DNA of 64,000 nucleotides from Kordiimonas laminariae (GCF_023008165.1 NZ_JAKQZA010000004.1:186001-250000); one strand, 5' to 3'. Positions 25,923 through 34,995 are shown, numbered from the stretch's first letter. Numbers and translations are program-made. Notes: a model not told the origin generated them from the sequence alone.

Positions 25923-26405
25923 ATGAATTTCAAAGGGATACTTCAGGAGCATAGCGCTATGCTTGGCCGTATCGTCTCATCTTATGAGGCTGATAAGGCT
26001 TTGCAACAGGAGCTTATGCAGGAAGTATCATTGGCGCTTTGGCAAGCGCTACCAAAATTCAAAGGCGAGGGAAGCATGAAGGGATATATTGCCCGTATTG
26101 CTCAGAACCGCTGTATTTCACATGTAAGTAAAGCCGTAAAACAGCCGAAAAGCGCTGAACTTGATACGAATATCCCGTGTGGGAGCGCCTCTATTGTTGA
26201 AACTCTTGAGAAAGACCAGCAGCGCCGATTGCTTCTGAATGCCGTGCGGCAACTACCTCTTTCACTCAGAGAGGTTACGACACTTGCTCTTGAAGGGTTC
26301 TCTCACCGGGAAATCGGTGAGGCACTGAATATCAGTGAAAATAACGCGATGGTGCGTTTCAGTCGTGCGAAGGCCGAGTTGAAGAAAGCTTTGGCAAGAG
26401 GATAG
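25923..26405 (+). CDS. ECF-type RNA polymerase sigma factor
   Basis: 160 residues with sigma region 2 (about 15-75, including L-W-Q-A-L-P-K-F-K-G and Y-I-A-R-I-A-Q-N-R) and region 4 (about 105-155, L-P-L-S-L-R-E-V-T-T-L-A-L-E-G-F-S-H-R-E-I-G). It would direct RNA polymerase to a small regulon. The membrane protein gene begins three bases after its stop, the usual layout of a sigma/anti-sigma pair. The ribosome site is weak. It is not an EcfG-type general stress sigma by context, since no NepR or PhyR gene is near. Confidence 0.87.
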   Translation: MNFKGILQEHSAMLGRIVSSYEADKALQQELMQEVSLALWQALPKFKGEGSMKGYIARIAQNRCISHVSKAVKQPKSAELDTNIPCGSASIVETLEKDQQRRLLLNAVRQLPLSLREVTTLALEGFSHREIGEALNISENNAMVRFSRAKAELKKALARG

Positions 26406-26408
26406 ACC

Positions 26409-27044
26409 ATGACAGACAATAATAATGATATGAAACCGATGAACGACGATATGCCAGAGTGGGATGACCTGCAGGAGATGTGGCAGGAACAAAGCCCTGA
26501 TATTGATATGGGTAAACTAGCTCGTAACGCTCGCTTTGTATGGTGGCGTATGCGTTTCAATTTCATTACTGAGGTTGCAGCTTGTATCTTTGGTTTGGCT
26601 GTTTTCGCTACCTTCTTTGATATCAACTCTCTTGCGACTACGCTGTTTGCCATCTTTGGGGTCAGCTTCTGTATTATAAGCTTGTGGGGCGCAGTTTATA
26701 TCCGCCGTGGTGCTTGGGGTAAGCCTGACGATACGGCGCTTTCTCTTCTCAAATTACAGGTTGCAAGAGCAGAATCTGCGATTAGGTATATTGTTGTAAA
26801 CAAATATATGAGCTACGGCTCAATAGTGATATTGGCTCTCGGTTATTGGGTCATATATGAAGAACACGGCACGCTTCTGCCCACTGGTAATGATCCTTTC
26901 AAGTACTTCTTTCACGGCGTATTGATCGGCCTTGGTATTACAGCCCTGTTATACCCGGTTTTCGGTGGGTTTTATATTCGTAAAAAAGAAGCGTTGATCG
27001 CTGAACTTCAAGCACGCATAGATGAACTTACTGAGCTCACCTAA
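26409..27044 (+). CDS. Four-helix membrane protein, probable anti-sigma partner
   Basis: 211 residues. A soluble acidic N-terminus (about 1-50, W-D-D-L-Q-E-M-W) is followed by four membrane helices (about 54-72, 76-94, 136-152, 165-186) and a short C-terminal coiled coil. It lacks the H-x-x-x-C-x-x-C zinc motif of classic anti-sigma domains. Coupling to the sigma gene suggests it binds the sigma factor through its N-terminal segment; this is inference. The 3' end overlaps the convergent mnmC gene by CTAA. Confidence 0.65.
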   Translation: MTDNNNDMKPMNDDMPEWDDLQEMWQEQSPDIDMGKLARNARFVWWRMRFNFITEVAACIFGLAVFATFFDINSLATTLFAIFGVSFCIISLWGAVYIRRGAWGKPDDTALSLLKLQVARAESAIRYIVVNKYMSYGSIVILALGYWVIYEEHGTLLPTGNDPFKYFFHGVLIGLGITALLYPVFGGFYIRKKEALIAELQARIDELTELT

Positions 27045-28909
27045 ACTTTCTTACCTCTAATGGTTTGCCGCACCATATAGCGTATCGGGTGCAAGCGTTC
27101 CTGCACCGGAATAGGCATAGGAACTGGATCCCCGCATATCAGTGCCGCAAGATATTCAGCAGCCAGTGGTGCTTGCTGATATCCTTTAGAACCAAATCCC
27201 GTCATAACATAGAGACCCTCTTGATATGGTATTTGGCCCTCTATTTTCGCCTTTGATGTTTTAGCGAGCGGTTCAATAAGGTTTTTTGCTGCATCCCAAT
27301 CTGGTACAGGGCCGATGAAGGGCAGATAATCTGGAGATGTCGCTCGCAAGCTCTTCCAGGGTTTTGTTGAGGGGGCCGGATCGAAGGTTATACCGGTATT
27401 ATCTTTTAATTTTTCAAAGATTGCAGCTGTGCTCTCATCGCTTGAGGTCAAGCTAGTACTTGCTTCAAAGGTAGATCCAATGGTTTGCGCCCCAGTGATC
27501 GGTGCAGTCACATATCCGCCAAACGCTGTGCTGGTTTGGGGCAGGGCATTATCTTGGTCTACCACCTCAATTTGTCCGGCCTTGGCTGTTAAACCCAGAT
27601 GATCGCCTACTAAATCAAAAGCAGGAGTATTTGGTCCTGTTGCCAGAATAACCGCGTCAAATTCATAGGTCTGCTTTGCTGTCTTAAGGAGCCATTTATC
27701 TTTTTTTGTAGCATGTTCAACGGTTTCAGTAATAACCCTGATATCATTTGTAAGACTGGAAAGGGCTGTTTTGGTCGATAACGAGCCTGATTTAGGGTAT
27801 ACGAGCGCTTCATCTTCAAGTTTTAACCAGTCCTTGTCCCATCCAAGTTTGTTTGCCAACTGAGAGAGCCTCTCTCGCTCTTCGGTGTCTTTGCTAACTA
27901 GTTTTACACCTTTGTTTTCAGCAAATGCCGCCACGTATGGTGGATAGCTGCAGGCATGAATGAAGGCAGAAGTAATGAAGCGTTCGGCAGGTTGTTCTCC
28001 AAGCTGAAAAGCAGGAGCCATAATCGCAGCTGGCACGTTGCTGCCAGTTGGTGAGGCATCTTTAAAAAGGGTAACATTACGCCCTTTACGTTGAAGGGCT
28101 GAAGCCAATGCTGAACCTGCAATCCCTCCACCAATAATAGCTATTTCACCTTTTGGTGCTGGCTTTGTAGCCTGCATCCAGTGTGCTCGCTTCGGTTCGA
28201 TCTGCTGAATGTGCTTATCAAAGATGCCGACTAATCTTTCGCGTTTACGGCCGTATCCCTTAGTTTTATCAACTATGAAGCCTCGATCCCTAAGGCCGCG
28301 TTTAACGAAACCAGCGGCAGTGAATGTTGCGAATTTTGTGCCCGGTATTGAAAGACGGGCGATCTGATCGAACACATCATCAGACCACATATCAGGGTTT
28401 TTAGCCGGGGCAAAACCATCAAGAAACCAGCCGTTAACAGTGGCATCAAGTTCGCTATAACATTTGGCGCTGTCCCCAAACATGAGGAGCAACTCGATTT
28501 TTCCGTCTTCAAAATAGCGGTGATGAAACCCTTCAGAAGGTGCGGGCCACGCAGCACAGAGCGCTTGGGAAAACTCTGCAAGCTCAGGGAAGGTAGCATG
28601 AGCTTTTCTAAGAGCCTCTTCAGAAAGCGGATATCCTTCTACTGAGATAAAGGTAAGTCTGCCTTTGGCGCCTGAGGCGAGAAAAGCTTTGTAGGTGGCA
28701 AGAAAGTTCAAGCCAGTGCCAAATCCTGTTTCTGCGATGACAAAATGCTCAGTATCCATCCATACATCAGGAGCGCCAATACCTTTCAGGAAAACAAAAT
28801 CAGTTTCTGAAAGGCCATCTTCCTCTGAGTAATAAACATCACCAAACGCTGGAGCCATGGGGGCATTGCCGCGCCATTCCAGAGATGCTTCACTGAGTTT
28901 TTTTACCAT
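27041..28909 (-). CDS. mnmC: Bifunctional tRNA 5-methylaminomethyl-2-thiouridine biosynthesis protein MnmC
   Basis: About 622 residues. The N-terminal half is a SAM methyltransferase (E-T-G-F-G-T-G-L-N-F-L and D-G-F-A-P-A-K-N-P-D-M-W). The C-terminal half is an FAD-dependent oxidoreductase (I-I-G-G-G-I-A-G-S-A-L) that removes the carboxymethyl group. Together they finish mnm5s2U at tRNA wobble position 34. ATG 28909 is chosen because AGG lies six bases before it; an ATG at 28921 would add four residues. The downstream end overlaps the four-helix protein gene by one antiparallel stop. Confidence 0.93.
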   Translation of the reverse strand: MVKKLSEASLEWRGNAPMAPAFGDVYYSEEDGLSETDFVFLKGIGAPDVWMDTEHFVIAETGFGTGLNFLATYKAFLASGAKGRLTFISVEGYPLSEEALRKAHATFPELAEFSQALCAAWPAPSEGFHHRYFEDGKIELLLMFGDSAKCYSELDATVNGWFLDGFAPAKNPDMWSDDVFDQIARLSIPGTKFATFTAAGFVKRGLRDRGFIVDKTKGYGRKRERLVGIFDKHIQQIEPKRAHWMQATKPAPKGEIAIIGGGIAGSALASALQRKGRNVTLFKDASPTGSNVPAAIMAPAFQLGEQPAERFITSAFIHACSYPPYVAAFAENKGVKLVSKDTEERERLSQLANKLGWDKDWLKLEDEALVYPKSGSLSTKTALSSLTNDIRVITETVEHATKKDKWLLKTAKQTYEFDAVILATGPNTPAFDLVGDHLGLTAKAGQIEVVDQDNALPQTSTAFGGYVTAPITGAQTIGSTFEASTSLTSSDESTAAIFEKLKDNTGITFDPAPSTKPWKSLRATSPDYLPFIGPVPDWDAAKNLIEPLAKTSKAKIEGQIPYQEGLYVMTGFGSKGYQQAPLAAEYLAALICGDPVPMPIPVQERLHPIRYMVRQTIRGKKV

Positions 28910-29030
28910 AACAGACCTCATTTTTGCTTTTTAATACTCGGTCATTGGGCTTTTGTCTGCTTTGAATTAGATAAACAATAAGGAAAATTACCCAGCTATA
29001 CGCTGGGACTGGAAGGTAAAGGGGGATTGT

Positions 29031-29555
29031 ATGCTGTATTCACTTGAGGGCGTGACACCTGAAATTGCGAAAACTGGGTGGACTGCTCCAACAGCAACAG
29101 TGATTGGTAATGTTAGCTTGGCTGAAGAAGCCAGTATTTGGTTCAATTGCACCATCAGAGGCGATAATGATCCGATCAATATCGGCAGCCGAAGCAACAT
29201 CCAAGATAACAGCGTACTTCACACGGATATTGGTGCACCCATCAATATCGGGGAGGGGGTAACAGTTGGCCATAAAGTAATGCTTCATGGCTGTACGATC
29301 GGCGAAAACACTCTAATCGGGATGGGGAGCACGATCCTGAACCACGCAAAAATCGGCGCCAATTCTATTGTCGGTGCCAATAGCTTAGTAACAGAAGGAA
29401 AAGAGTTTCCAGAGAATGTTTTAATCGTTGGTAGTCCTGCTCGCGTAGTGCGCGAACTTAAGCCAGAAGAGCTTGAAATGATTAAGAAATCTGCTCATGT
29501 CTATGTAGAGAATGCGAAGCGTTTTCAAACAGGGCTGAAAGAAGTGAAGATTTAG
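29031..29555 (+). CDS. Gamma carbonic anhydrase-family hexapeptide-repeat protein
   Basis: 174 residues, a left-handed beta-helix of hexapeptide repeats with the three zinc histidines typical of the family in L-H-T-D, V-G-H-K and M-L-H-G-C. Family members hydrate CO2 or are inactive relatives such as PaaY (thioesterase). The complete histidine set supports metal binding. It is divergent from mnmC across 121 bp. Confidence 0.88.
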   Translation: MLYSLEGVTPEIAKTGWTAPTATVIGNVSLAEEASIWFNCTIRGDNDPINIGSRSNIQDNSVLHTDIGAPINIGEGVTVGHKVMLHGCTIGENTLIGMGSTILNHAKIGANSIVGANSLVTEGKEFPENVLIVGSPARVVRELKPEELEMIKKSAHVYVENAKRFQTGLKEVKI

Positions 29556-29620
29556 CTAGATAGTTCACAAGTTTCGCTTTAAAGGTTAGGTTTGTCTGTA
29601 CCGTAGTATGCGAGGGGCGT

Positions 29621-30568
29621 GTGTCCGATATTAATAATTTGCGCCATTTGGAGCTTAAATCTCGGGAAGAGATTGCAAGCAAGATTGGGCGAATAATTGC
29701 ATCAGATTCATCTGCCTCCGATAAAGAGGCCGCGTTTGAACTCGCGCGTACCTTAGTTGAAGATGCTGCGGTCTCTGTTAGATCCGCTCTTGCTGCGGAA
29801 CTACGTGTCTGTAATTTCCTGCCCCCTGAATTAGTCTCATCACTCGTTAATGATGTTGATGAAATATCATTGCCGTTTCTTGTGGCGTCAGATGCTATGG
29901 ATGATGAGTTTCTAGAGGATATTATCCGCAATTGTGGAGATAATGCGCAGGAAGCTGTTGCTACGAGGCAAGGTATTTCTGAGGCAGTCAGTTATGCGAT
30001 TTGTGATGTCGCTTGTAAATCAGCTGTTGAAATCCTCATGGAAAATGAGACAGCAGAAGTTTCTGAGCGCGGCAGTGAACGTGTTATGGAGCGTTTCCCG
30101 GAAGAGCGCAGTTTGTTGGAAAAACTTTCTCAGCGTTCTGATTTGCCAGCCGATTTGGCAGAACGCATTATTTTCAAGGTTTCACGGCAGTTCGGGGAAT
30201 ATCTGGTTAAGAAGTTCCGTATTTCTACAGATTATGCATCCTATTTGGCGTCTATCGTAAATCGGCAGGTGTTTAACCAAACGCTGGAAATGGCCCCGCT
30301 TTCAGAGGTGGAAAACTACCTCAAACAATTACGTGGTGAAAATGCGCTGAATTCTGACGTTCTTTTGAATTATATGCAGAGCCGAAATGTGCGACTGTTC
30401 ACAGCAGCAATAGCGGTATTAATTGATAAGCCCTTTTCAAGCGTAGAACCTGTTCTTGCTCGCGGCGATAAAAAGATAATGGCCCGCCTTTTTGAAACAG
30501 CTGGTTTTTCTAAATCTGTTGTTGGTGTGCTGTTGATTGCTTACGAAAGGTTGTTGCGGGGGCACTAA
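29621..30568 (+). CDS. DUF2336-domain protein
   Basis: 315 residues, almost all helical and acidic, matching the DUF2336 family common in alphaproteobacteria and of unknown function. The pattern resembles HEAT-like helical repeats (for example L-A-R-T-L-V-E-D-A-A-V-S-V-R near residue 50 and L-S-Q-R-S-D-L-P near 170). The start is GTG with GAGGGG upstream. It lies 16 bp before the aminotransferase gene. No enzymatic motif is visible. Confidence 0.75.
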   Translation: MSDINNLRHLELKSREEIASKIGRIIASDSSASDKEAAFELARTLVEDAAVSVRSALAAELRVCNFLPPELVSSLVNDVDEISLPFLVASDAMDDEFLEDIIRNCGDNAQEAVATRQGISEAVSYAICDVACKSAVEILMENETAEVSERGSERVMERFPEERSLLEKLSQRSDLPADLAERIIFKVSRQFGEYLVKKFRISTDYASYLASIVNRQVFNQTLEMAPLSEVENYLKQLRGENALNSDVLLNYMQSRNVRLFTAAIAVLIDKPFSSVEPVLARGDKKIMARLFETAGFSKSVVGVLLIAYERLLRGH

Positions 30569-30584
30569 ATAATTGGAGTGAGTT

Positions 30585-31727
30585 TTGACTATTTCCTGCC
30601 AGCGCCATCTTTTCGATATTCCTTCTGATATTTGTTACCTTAACGCATCTTACATGACGCCGCTCACCCTTAAGCAGGCGGAAGTGGGCGAGGCTGCCCT
30701 CAAACGATGCATGCAGCCCTGGACCGTGAGCCCTCAGGACTTTTTCGATACTGTCCAGCCGGTGAAGGACCTTTCAGCCCGAATGTTTGGGGTTAATCCT
30801 GAAGATATGGCTGTTATTCCTTCGGTGAGTTACGGCATCGCAAGCGCCGCGAAAAACATTAAACTGGAAGCCGGACAGAAGATTATCCTTCTCGAACATC
30901 AATTTCCCTCAAATGTCTATGAATGGCGTGATTTAGCTGAAGCACAGGAAGCTTCAATTATCACTGTTCCAACACCTGAAAACCATGATTGGACTTCCGC
31001 AATTCTTGAGGTGCTTGCTGAAGAAGGAGAGGCTGCTGGTTTGTTGGCGCTCGCAAATGTGCATTGGTCATCTGGCGCTCTTTTCGATCTGAAAGCTATC
31101 TCTGTTGAGTGCAGAAAAAATGGTGTTTCGCTTGTGCTGGACCTTACCCAATCAGCAGGCGCAGTCCCAATTAATCTGTCGGAAATTGATCCCGATTTCG
31201 CGGTGATTGGTAGCTATAAATGGATGATGGGCCCATATAGCATGGGGGTCATGTATGTACCGCCACGTAACCAGCAAGGCAGGCCGCTTGAACAGAACTG
31301 GATCGCCCGTAAAGATAGTGAAAATTTCAGCCAACTTGTTGACTATAAAGATGGGTATCAACCGGGTGCCACGCGGTTTGATATGGGGGAGAAATCCAAC
31401 TTTATTCTAAGCCCTGTTTATGCAGAAGGTATTCGTCAGCTTCTTGAGTGGGGTGTGGAAAATATCGCAACTTCAATTGATGCGCTGAATATGAAGCTTG
31501 CTGCTATTTGTGTAGCTGCCGGATTTGAGCCAATTGAAACAGCATACCGATCACCAAATATTTTGGGAGTTCACGTGGGAAAGCGTGCAGATGAAGTGCT
31601 TGGTAAACTTAAAGAAAACAATATTTCGGCTGGTATCCGCGGGGACATGTTGCGCCTTGCTCCACACCTATGGGTGAATGAAAATGACCTCGATCGTTTT
31701 GAAAGTGTTTTTAAAAGCTTGAAATAG
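30585..31727 (+). CDS. Class V aminotransferase (PLP enzyme)
   Basis: 380 residues of a fold type I PLP enzyme: S-Y-G-I-A-S-A phosphate-binding stretch, D in L-D-L-T-Q-S-A-G, and the Schiff-base lysine in G-S-Y-K-W-M-M-G. It is near kynureninase/cysteine desulfurase/isopenicillin epimerase-like members, so the substrate is open. The start is TTG preceded by GGAGTGAG. Nothing in the context tells the pathway. Confidence 0.82.
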   Translation: MTISCQRHLFDIPSDICYLNASYMTPLTLKQAEVGEAALKRCMQPWTVSPQDFFDTVQPVKDLSARMFGVNPEDMAVIPSVSYGIASAAKNIKLEAGQKIILLEHQFPSNVYEWRDLAEAQEASIITVPTPENHDWTSAILEVLAEEGEAAGLLALANVHWSSGALFDLKAISVECRKNGVSLVLDLTQSAGAVPINLSEIDPDFAVIGSYKWMMGPYSMGVMYVPPRNQQGRPLEQNWIARKDSENFSQLVDYKDGYQPGATRFDMGEKSNFILSPVYAEGIRQLLEWGVENIATSIDALNMKLAAICVAAGFEPIETAYRSPNILGVHVGKRADEVLGKLKENNISAGIRGDMLRLAPHLWVNENDLDRFESVFKSLK

Positions 31728-31836
31728 TCTGTTTCGATCTGAAGCGTTGTTTCAAAATGGCACATATTTCGATTAAAATATCTGTAGTTTTTTGAAACGT
31801 GTCTAATTAAGGTATTGATATATATGGTTTTTATTT

Positions 31837-31863
31837 TTGGCACGCTTAATGCTGTTATATAAG
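31837..31863 (+). promoter_or_regulatory. Possible promoter of the candidate small RNA
   Basis: TTGGCA (31837-31842) and TATAAG (31858-31863) are separated by 15 bp, shorter than the optimal 17. They would start transcription just before the first hairpin of the candidate RNA. Confidence 0.3.
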
Positions 31864-31981
31864 TGTCTTGGAAATCTTTGCCTGAGGTGACAAGACGTGA
31901 TTTGAAGAGCCTGCTTCCATTTTGCCTGAGTGGAGCAGGCTCGACTTATCAGCGGGCAGGAGCAATCCTGTCCGTTTTTTT
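31864..31981 (+). ncRNA. Candidate small RNA with three hairpins and repeated loop motif
   Basis: The 315-bp gap between the aminotransferase and acyltransferase genes has no reading frame worth calling but holds three ordered hairpins. HP1: GTCTTG/CAAGAC (31865-31870, 31891-31896). HP2: nine-pair GAGCCTGCT/AGCAGGCTC (31907-31915, 31934-31942), with three further pairs inside. HP3: nine pairs (31953-31961, 31966-31974), a GCAA tetraloop, then seven T. The loops of HP1 and HP2 both hold TTTGCCTGAG (31877-31886, 31921-31930). HP3 is 226 bp from the upstream stop codon, so it more likely ends its own transcript. I do not recognise a known RNA family; a leader for the acyltransferase gene is the alternative. 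Confidence 0.45.
31953..31981 (+). terminator. Rho-independent terminator with GNRA loop
   Basis: Nine-pair stem with one G-T wobble, GCAA tetraloop and a run of seven T. It lies 61 bp before the acyltransferase start and ends the candidate RNA or a long transcript from the aminotransferase gene. Confidence 0.85.
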
Positions 31982-32042
31982 ATTGCCAAATCCCTGTGCA
32001 GTAGAATAGCTTCCCTCGCTCGGGGGAAGTGAAGGAAGTTCC

Positions 32043-32627
32043 GTGAAAAGAAAACTAATCTACGACAACGGTTTTTTCCGTGGTCTTTTGCATGTGATTG
32101 CGAAAGCGTTTCTTAGGGTGACTGGATGGACCGTAATTGGGGAAGCACCAAACGATAAAAAATATGTGGTGATCGCAGGGCCTCACACCAGTAACTGGGA
32201 TTTCCCTCTCTTTATTGCTGTTGCTGGATATTTAAAGCTTAGGCCTTCTTTCCTTGGAAAAGATAGTTTGTTTAAGGGGCTGCACGGTAGGTTTTTCTAC
32301 TATATGGGCGGTATCCCTGTTTACAGGGAAGGACCGGAAGCTGCTGATATTGTAGATCAGGCGATAAGAGCTTTTGCTGGTAATGATGAACTGATTTTAG
32401 GTATTGCGCCAGAAGGTACCAGGTCAAAGGTAGAAAAGTTAAAATCAGGTTTTTACCGGATTGCAGAAGGGGCTGGGGTGCCTATTCATATGGCCTATCT
32501 GGATAGTGAAAAGAAAGAAATTGGTTTTGGTCCGCGGTATGTACCTTCTGGGGATATGGCGAAGGATATGGAAGAAATCTACCAGTTTTACAAAAGCAAA
32601 CCCGGTGTAAAGCCAAGGAATAACTAA
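32043..32627 (+). CDS. Lysophospholipid acyltransferase-family protein
   Basis: 194 residues. The acyltransferase motifs are H-T-S-N-W-D (block I, H-x4-D), G-G-I-P-V-Y-R (block III-like) and A-P-E-G-T-R-S (block for phosphate binding). It probably transfers an acyl chain to a 1-acyl-glycerophosphate or related lipid at the inner membrane. It belongs to the short family sometimes called glycerol acyltransferase, not classical PlsC. The start is GTG with GAAGGAAG upstream. Its stop overlaps the convergent FAD oxidase gene by CTAA. Confidence 0.82.
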   Translation: MKRKLIYDNGFFRGLLHVIAKAFLRVTGWTVIGEAPNDKKYVVIAGPHTSNWDFPLFIAVAGYLKLRPSFLGKDSLFKGLHGRFFYYMGGIPVYREGPEAADIVDQAIRAFAGNDELILGIAPEGTRSKVEKLKSGFYRIAEGAGVPIHMAYLDSEKKEIGFGPRYVPSGDMAKDMEEIYQFYKSKPGVKPRNN

Positions 32628-34039
32628 AATAAAGAACCCGGATTCATTATACCTTTTGGATCAATTGCTTGTTTGATTGCTTTCATCATGGAAAGCGCCG
32701 TGTTTGATTTGGTTCTGGCCAGTTCTTCCCGTTTAAGTGTGCCAATACCGTGTTCCGCCGAAATAGAACCACCATACTTGATCGTGAGATCATGAATAAG
32801 CCTGTTCATTTCTTCCCAGTTGGCTAAATACTCAGCTTTATCAGCGCCTTCCGGCTGCATTACATTAAAGTGGAGGTTTCCGTCCCCTAAATGCCCGAAA
32901 GGGGTAGGGCGACAGCTAGGGAAATGTTCCGCAAGCAGGGCTGTGGCTTCCTCAATGAAGGCGGGGATTTTGGAAACTGGTACAGAAATGTCGTGCTTGA
33001 TACTGCCGCCGACATATTTCTGGGCCTCTGACATGCTTTCTCTGAGTTTCCAGAATGCTGAGGTTTGAGTTTCTGATTGAGCAACAGCACCGTCCTTAAT
33101 AAGTCCTTGTTCAAAGGCCTTTGCCACCCAGTCATCCATGCTTTCTGTAAGAAGTTTGTCTGCTGCGCTGGTTGCTACTTCCATCAGTACATACCAGTTA
33201 CATGCTGTATCCAGCGGGTTCTGTGTCCCTTCAATATGCTCAAGGACAAACTCTAACCCTGTATGCGGCAAGATTTCAAAAACGGAAACCCGGTCGCCAG
33301 ATGCCGTGCGGGCGCTTGAAAACAATGAAAGAGCATCTTGTGGTGTGTTAACACCCAGCCAGAATGTATGTTTCTGCATTTCAGCGGGATATAATTTGAA
33401 GGTGATACGGGTGATAACGCCCAAAGTGCCCTCCGCACCGATAAGGAGCTGGTTAAGCGCATAGCCGGTGTTGTCTTTTCTGAGCGATGAAAGATCACTG
33501 AAAACCTCACCGTTTGGCAGTACAGCTTCAAGGCCAAGTGTTAATGCACGTGTAGTGCCGTAACGAATAACATGCACACCACCAGCGTTTGTAGATACAA
33601 TGCCTCCCGCTGTACAGCTTCCCTCGGAGGCGAGTGACAATGGAAACAGAAGTCCGTGTTCTGCTGCCGCTGACTGGATGGCGCTAACGGTTACACCTGC
33701 ATCAACGGTGACCGAGAAATCTTCAGCATCCACACTGATATGTTTGTTAAGGCGTTTGGTGCTGAGAATAACTTCATTGCGACCTTCAAGGCCTGCAATA
33801 CCCCCACCAACAAGGCCAGTATTACCGCCTTGCGGTACAATAGCGATGTGGTGTTCATCACAGTAACGAACGATATTTCGTACGTCTTCTGTGCTGGATG
33901 GCATCAAGAGGATAGGGGCCTTGCCAATAAATTTATCCCGCCATTCTCTTACATGAGGGTAGATAGCTTCCTGATCTATTGTTGTGCCTTTGGCCCCCAA
34001 CATATCCGTAAAAGCATCTATATGGCGTTGGTCTAACAT
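32624..34039 (-). CDS. FAD-binding oxidoreductase, D-2-hydroxyacid dehydrogenase type
   Basis: 471 residues of the vanillyl-alcohol oxidase/GlcD group. The FAD domain has P-Q-G-G-N-T-G-L-V-G-G and the C-terminus has the conserved H-G-D-G-N-L-H-like run (G-H-L-G-D-G-N-L-H-F) and S-A-E-H-G-I-G. Best fits are D-2-hydroxyglutarate or D-lactate dehydrogenase; the choice cannot be made by eye. The ATG overlaps the stop of the upstream t6A gene (TGATG), so it is translated from the same mRNA. Confidence 0.85.
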   Translation of the reverse strand: MLDQRHIDAFTDMLGAKGTTIDQEAIYPHVREWRDKFIGKAPILLMPSSTEDVRNIVRYCDEHHIAIVPQGGNTGLVGGGIAGLEGRNEVILSTKRLNKHISVDAEDFSVTVDAGVTVSAIQSAAAEHGLLFPLSLASEGSCTAGGIVSTNAGGVHVIRYGTTRALTLGLEAVLPNGEVFSDLSSLRKDNTGYALNQLLIGAEGTLGVITRITFKLYPAEMQKHTFWLGVNTPQDALSLFSSARTASGDRVSVFEILPHTGLEFVLEHIEGTQNPLDTACNWYVLMEVATSAADKLLTESMDDWVAKAFEQGLIKDGAVAQSETQTSAFWKLRESMSEAQKYVGGSIKHDISVPVSKIPAFIEEATALLAEHFPSCRPTPFGHLGDGNLHFNVMQPEGADKAEYLANWEEMNRLIHDLTIKYGGSISAEHGIGTLKREELARTKSNTALSMMKAIKQAIDPKGIMNPGSLF

Positions 34040-34995
34040 CAATTGTTCCTTGGGGCGGCGGCTCGTTCCAGCCGGTCATTAAGGGCAATACCAATACCGT
34101 GATTGGGAATGGATGTAACGGCGATAGTTTTTGTATTCTTCGCGTCGGCTTCTCTGAGCATATTAAACAGGTTTCTTGCAGCTTCGGCAAAGTCACCGCT
34201 TGGGCTCAGATTAATGTCACAATCTACATCACCAAACCCAATCAATGTCTCGCCTTCTTTTCTTTCTGAAGCATTTAGGCGAACAGCGGAATTAGGGGCA
34301 TAGTGGCTTTTAAGCTGGCCCGGTGCAGTAATCGTACTGTCTTCCCGGTTATGCACTGCCATGCCCATGGTCTCGGCGATATCTTCAGCCGTTAATGTAC
34401 CGGGGCGGAGCAGTGTGAGTTTATCACCTTCCACGCCGATGATGGTGGATTCAATGCCCACATTGGTAGAACCTCCATCAATAATCATTGCGATCTTACC
34501 ACCTAAGCCTTCTTCCACATCTTTTGCTGTGGTTGGTGATAGCTTCCCCGACGGGTTTGCACTTGGTGCGGCGATAGGGCGATCAAGGCTTTCAATGATA
34601 CCGCGTGTGGTTTCATTATCAGGGCAACGTACTGCTAGAGTAGGTAGTTTGGCGGAAACAGTATCAGAAATACCGTTTTCATCACGGCGCGGCAGAACCA
34701 GCGTAAGAGGACCCGGCCAATAGTGATTCATCAGTTTTTGTGCATTTTCGTTAACGTAAACGTAATGATCAGCCATCTGAATCGAAGAAACATGGCAAAT
34801 AAGAGGATTACTTGAAGGTCTGCCTTTTGCGGTATAAATTTGCTGCACCGCAATATCATTGAGAGCATCTGCCGCTACGCCGTAAACAGTTTCGGTGGGA
34901 ATAGCCACCAATTCACCAGCAATTAATTGTTCGACAGCGCGCGAAATCGCCCCATCTTCACTGGAGAATACGACTTGAGTTTTCTTTGTTGCCAT
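34039..34995 (-). CDS. tsaC: L-threonylcarbamoyladenylate synthase (Sua5 type)
   Basis: About 318 residues: a YrdC/TsaC catalytic domain with P-T-E-T-V-Y-G-V-A-A and K-G-R-P-S-S-N-P-L, followed by the Sua5-specific C-terminal domain (about 210-318). It makes threonylcarbamoyl-AMP for the t6A modification of tRNAs reading ANN codons. ATG 34995 is preferred over a TTG six bases upstream because GAG lies eight bases before it. It is divergent from the acyl-CoA dehydrogenase across 124 bp. Confidence 0.9.
   Translation of the reverse strand: MATKKTQVVFSSEDGAISRAVEQLIAGELVAIPTETVYGVAADALNDIAVQQIYTAKGRPSSNPLICHVSSIQMADHYVYVNENAQKLMNHYWPGPLTLVLPRRDENGISDTVSAKLPTLAVRCPDNETTRGIIESLDRPIAAPSANPSGKLSPTTAKDVEEGLGGKIAMIIDGGSTNVGIESTIIGVEGDKLTLLRPGTLTAEDIAETMGMAVHNREDSTITAPGQLKSHYAPNSAVRLNASERKEGETLIGFGDVDCDINLSPSGDFAEAARNLFNMLREADAKNTKTIAVTSIPNHGIGIALNDRLERAAAPRNN

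Noticed and set aside
31749-31798. GTTTCAAAA...TTTTGAAAC inverted repeat after the aminotransferase gene
   Set aside because: The loop is over 30 bases and the stem AT-rich, so a terminator or stable structure is unlikely.
31877-31981. Possible 6S RNA (5' part CCTGAGGTG resembles the start of some 6S RNAs)
   Set aside because: The 3' end cannot pair with the 5' end into a long closing stem and the length is about 118 bases, shorter than 6S RNA.
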